A DNA stretch of 24,416 nucleotides, from positions 1 through 24,416 of the forward strand of contig MDVR01000028.1 in assembly GCA_001940725.1 (NCBI GenBank), read 5' to 3'. Under the pieces are notes generated by a model, which was not told where the DNA came from, did no database searches, and worked only from the letters and a program-made list of their open reading frames with translations. This stretch comes from Candidatus Heimdallarchaeota archaeon LC_2. Its GTDB lineage: Archaea > Asgardarchaeota > Heimdallarchaeia > Heimdallarchaeales > Kariarchaeaceae. A program made the position numbers and the translations under genes. Positions 22,066-24,416 of the stretch are shown here, one piece after another. Position 1 is the stretch's first letter; every line of letters begins with the position of its first letter.

Positions 22066-22368
22066 TTATTTACTTAGAGAAATTCTAATGGGTCTAAAAT
22101 CAGCTATTTTTTGTATTCCTAACTTCACGGATGGATCTGATTCTAATAGTTCTCTTGCTTCTGACTCAGTTTCTGTTTCAAAAATAACTAGTCCAAATGG
22201 ATCTGTTTCAATCAATGTAGGACCTGCAAGATATAATTTACCTTGTTCAAATAATTTTTTTAGGTAAAGGAAATGATCTGACATAATTTGATTATCTTCA
22301 TCCTTTGGATTCGTTATGAAATCTTTTCTTGTGGGTTGTATAATAGCATAGTAATGATTTTTTTCCAT
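22066..22368 (-). CDS. YciI-like protein
   Basis: This 100-residue protein has the YCII-related ferredoxin-like fold: YYAIIQPTRKDF (5-16), a helix SDHFLYLKKLFEQGKLYLAGPT with the conserved histidine H32 and the GKLYLAGP turn, then PFGLVIFETETESEARELLESDPSVKLGI with the conserved DP motif (78-79), and a last strand DFRPIRIS. YciI proteins are small and often dimeric; some are enzymes (for example dehalogenase-like or muconolactone-type activities) and many have no known function. TATA ATTATAAATAAA (22387-22398) is about 25 bases before the ATG, so the message appears leaderless. Confidence 0.78.
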   Translation of the reverse strand: MEKNHYYAIIQPTRKDFITNPKDEDNQIMSDHFLYLKKLFEQGKLYLAGPTLIETDPFGLVIFETETESEARELLESDPSVKLGIQKIADFRPIRISLSK

Positions 22369-22459
22369 AATAATAATTAAATTAAGATTATAAATAAAAT
22401 ATGGGTTACCTATCAGTCACCATCAAGTTATATATATTTGAGAGCGTTCTGAGATAAAA

Positions 22460-23773
22460 TTAAATTAATTCTCCAATAAAATAAGTGGATTTTGCTTCAA
22501 CAATCCGTGCATTGACAAATTCACCGAGTTTTAAATCATTTTCTTTCAGAATAATTGGTTTGTAGGCTAAATTTCTCCCTTGAATTCCACCTTTGGATCC
22601 TTCTTCACTGAGATAAACTTCACCTTCCCAACCAACCCATTGTTGATTATCCTCCATCTGTATATCTTTACATAATTTTGATAAGAGGGTTGAACGACGT
22701 TTTCTCTCCTGTTTGGAAACTTGTTCATAATCTACAGCAGGTGTTCCCCTTCTTTCCCAATAACGTGAGATATTAGTAATAGAAGGCTTGGTCTTTTCAA
22801 TTGTTCTGACAGTTTCTTCAAATTCTTTTTCTGTCTCGGTTGGATATCCGCAAATAACATCTGTTGATATTGTAATTTCAGGAATTTCCTTCCTAAATCG
22901 TTCAACTATTAATTCATATTCCTCTACAGTATATCCCCTCTTCATGTGATCAAGGATTCTATTACTACCCGCCTGAACTGGTAAATGTAAGAACTTGTAT
23001 ACTTTTTCTGATTTATAAGCCTCTACAACTTGATCGAGTACTTTAATCATATTATTTGGATTGCCCATTCCTATACGGACCCAAAATTTGCGATTAATGG
23101 AATTGATATCGTTGATTAATAATGAGAGATCTTCGTTAAAATCAAAACCCCAACAAGCAGTATCTTGGGATGTAAGCCATATTTCAGATGTTATTTCTTT
23201 TCGTATTGAACTAATGATACTCTCTCTTGAATAGGATCTCAAATGACCACGAGCTTTTTTGGTAGCACAAAATGTACAAGAATTCAAACAACCCTCATTG
23301 ATTTGAATTATGTTAAGATTAGGATTCCACCTTGTAGAATCTAATAGTGGTTTATCAAACCAATCTGTTTTATTATTTTTTTTACCTAAGCTTATGTTAT
23401 TCATTACAGGCAGCAATAACCTATCGTCTGATTTGATTTCCAAGGCTGAAAGAATTTGAGCGGCTGCATTCACTCCTAGGGTGATGAAATCCGGATATCG
23501 TTTTTCAATTAACTCAGGTTCTGCCTGGGAAATACATCCTGCAACCACAACTTTTTGATTTGTTTCTTTTAACCGATCAAGGAAATAAAAAATCTTATCT
23601 TCTGTTGGTGTTTTTACAGTACAAGTGTTAACAACAACTAAATCGGCATCTTTGGTATTACCATTAGATAGAAGTGAATATCCACCAATAAGTAATTGTT
23701 GTTCTATTAGTTGAGAATCCTTTTGATTATGACTACATCCCCAAGTAAGAACAACTGCAAGTTTAGAAGTCAT
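22460..23773 (-). CDS. tRNA t6A37 methylthiotransferase, archaeal/eukaryal (CDKAL1-like) type
   Basis: This 437-residue radical-SAM enzyme is predicted to add a methylthio group to N6-threonylcarbamoyladenosine at position 37 of tRNAs reading ANN codons. Domains follow the standard order. The N-terminal methylthiotransferase domain (about 3-120) has cluster ligands C13 (WGCSHNQKD), C51 (NTCTVKTPTE) and C80 (AGCISQAEP). The radical-SAM core has C162-x3-C166-x2-C169 (GCLNSCTFCATKKARG), binding the second [4Fe-4S]/SAM cluster. A C-terminal TRAM domain covers about 370-437. WGCSHNQKDS and TKKARGHLRSYS are typical of the archaeal/eukaryal branch rather than MiaB. TATA TTTATAA (23798-23804) lies about 25 bases ahead of the ATG. 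It is a single-gene unit, with the YciI-like gene next on the same strand. Confidence 0.88.
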   Translation of the reverse strand: MTSKLAVVLTWGCSHNQKDSQLIEQQLLIGGYSLLSNGNTKDADLVVVNTCTVKTPTEDKIFYFLDRLKETNQKVVVAGCISQAEPELIEKRYPDFITLGVNAAAQILSALEIKSDDRLLLPVMNNISLGKKNNKTDWFDKPLLDSTRWNPNLNIIQINEGCLNSCTFCATKKARGHLRSYSRESIISSIRKEITSEIWLTSQDTACWGFDFNEDLSLLINDINSINRKFWVRIGMGNPNNMIKVLDQVVEAYKSEKVYKFLHLPVQAGSNRILDHMKRGYTVEEYELIVERFRKEIPEITISTDVICGYPTETEKEFEETVRTIEKTKPSITNISRYWERRGTPAVDYEQVSKQERKRRSTLLSKLCKDIQMEDNQQWVGWEGEVYLSEEGSKGGIQGRNLAYKPIILKENDLKLGEFVNARIVEAKSTYFIGELI

Positions 23774-24143
23774 ATAGATGATGTATAAATTTGTAGCTTT
23801 ATAACATAATGATAGGTAGATTGGTTTTGTAATTACAATTTAAAAAATGATTTCATAGAATTTATTATTGTTCACCAAAATATCTTCTCGCTACTAAGAA
23901 TTAATCAATACCTACAATAGATTGATGAAAAAATTTAATAGATATTTATTACAGAAATCTAGTTTATCAAATTTTAGAGAAAACTAAATTAGAATTAATA
24001 TAGATTGAAAAGTGGTATTCCAACAAAATTGGTTAGTTTAAGATTTATATACAAAATTAGACAGAATCAAAGTTTTGTGCTCAAATTTAAGTCATTAACG
24101 GTTATTGACAATATTTTTAAGGGATTTTCGAATCAACGACTTA
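23774..24143. other. Intergenic AT-rich region, divergent promoters only
   Basis: This 370-base stretch between the methylthiotransferase gene and the last gene is very AT-rich and holds no convincing gene or RNA. It contains the TATA box of the methylthiotransferase gene near 23801 and two TATA candidates for the rightmost gene, at 24044-24052 (TTTATATAC) and 24110-24118 (AATATTTTT). Confidence 0.5.
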
Positions 24144-24416
24144 ATGAGTGACGAAAGTACCTCAACTAAACCTAAAACGACGAAAAAAGCTAAACCAAAA
24201 GCCAAAGCTAAGAGTAGCAATGTTGATACGGTGTTTGATTTAGCAATACAAGGAATGTTAGTAGTCCAAATAGGACTCGCAATTACTGCATTAATATTTG
24301 AAATCGATTTCGCAAGGGATAACGACATCGCTGGAACATTCCTACTTGCAACATTTTTAACCTATATAGCAATACTGGCCATTGTATATAGCTTATCACT
24401 ACAAATTGGCAATGAT
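24144..24416 (+). CDS. N-terminal part of a Lys/Pro-rich membrane protein (partial)
   Basis: The gene runs off the right edge; 91 codons are visible. It starts at an ATG (24144) after a TATA-like AATATTTTT whose spacing of about 30 bases would give a nearly leaderless message. Residues 1-26 form a soluble, low-complexity tail made of Lys, Pro, Ala, Ser and Thr (KPKTTKKAKPKAKAKSS). Two hydrophobic segments follow at about 31-49 (DLAIQGMLVVQIGLAITALIF) and 62-85 (GTFLLATFLTYIAILAIVYSL) with a short acidic loop (EIDFARDND) between them. The basic tail would be cytosolic and could touch nucleic acid or acidic lipids. I do not recognise the family, and too little is visible to say more. Confidence 0.6.
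   Translation, partial: MSDESTSTKPKTTKKAKPKAKAKSSNVDTVFDLAIQGMLVVQIGLAITALIFEIDFARDNDIAGTFLLATFLTYIAILAIVYSLSLQIGND

Noticed and set aside
24095..24328. 77-codon minus-strand open frame near the right edge
   Set aside because: It is antisense to the Lys/Pro-rich membrane protein, which has a good start and promoter.

Overview
The window is AT-rich DNA from an archaeon, most likely an Asgard archaeon of the Heimdallarchaeia type. The archaeal assignment rests on TATA-box promoters lying about 25 bases ahead of start codons, many of them leaderless; a tRNA gene with an intron in the anticodon loop; a ferredoxin-dependent 2-oxoacid oxidoreductase of the archaeal fused gamma-alpha plus beta type; and an archaeal/eukaryal-type tRNA methylthiotransferase. 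The Asgard assignment is weaker inference, from a Roadblock/LC7-like C-terminus at the left edge, the base composition and the general gene style.

Left edge (1-2700): the end of a Roadblock-like protein, an NAD kinase (minus strand), a GC-richer non-coding block that looks like a structured RNA (RNase P-like motifs, unproven), and korB (minus strand), the beta subunit of a 2-oxoacid:ferredoxin oxidoreductase.

Centre (3013-13754): a tight seven-gene plus-strand operon followed by korA on the opposite strand, the two ends only 2 bases apart. The operon encodes an HD-domain protein, an isocitrate/isopropylmalate dehydrogenase-family enzyme, a divergent two-subunit aconitase-superfamily hydro-lyase, a canonical one-chain aconitase-like enzyme, and both subunits of an ATP-citrate lyase-like enzyme. 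With korA/korB this covers 2-oxoglutarate <-> isocitrate <-> citrate <-> acetyl-CoA + oxaloacetate, a half-cycle of reductive (or reversible) TCA type. Three features set it apart. The two-subunit hydro-lyase has lost several aconitase active-site residues. The large lyase subunit carries a full-length citrate-synthase-like module, making it about 100 residues longer than usual AclB. The dehydrogenase mixes NADP-isocitrate-dehydrogenase and LeuB/AksF signatures.

Right part (14019-24416): mostly single-gene units. Two divergent winged-helix proteins share a region with a 9-bp CG-rich inverted repeat. They are followed by an AlkB-like 2-oxoglutarate/Fe(II) dioxygenase, two unknown membrane proteins, tRNA-Arg(UCU), a large secreted membrane-anchored subtilase with an architecture recalling site-1 protease, a MerB-like protein, a small coiled-coil-like protein, an intron-containing class II tRNA with anticodon UGA, a PPOX-fold flavoprotein-like protein, a YciI-like protein, a tRNA methylthiotransferase, and the start of a Lys/Pro-rich membrane protein that runs off the right edge.
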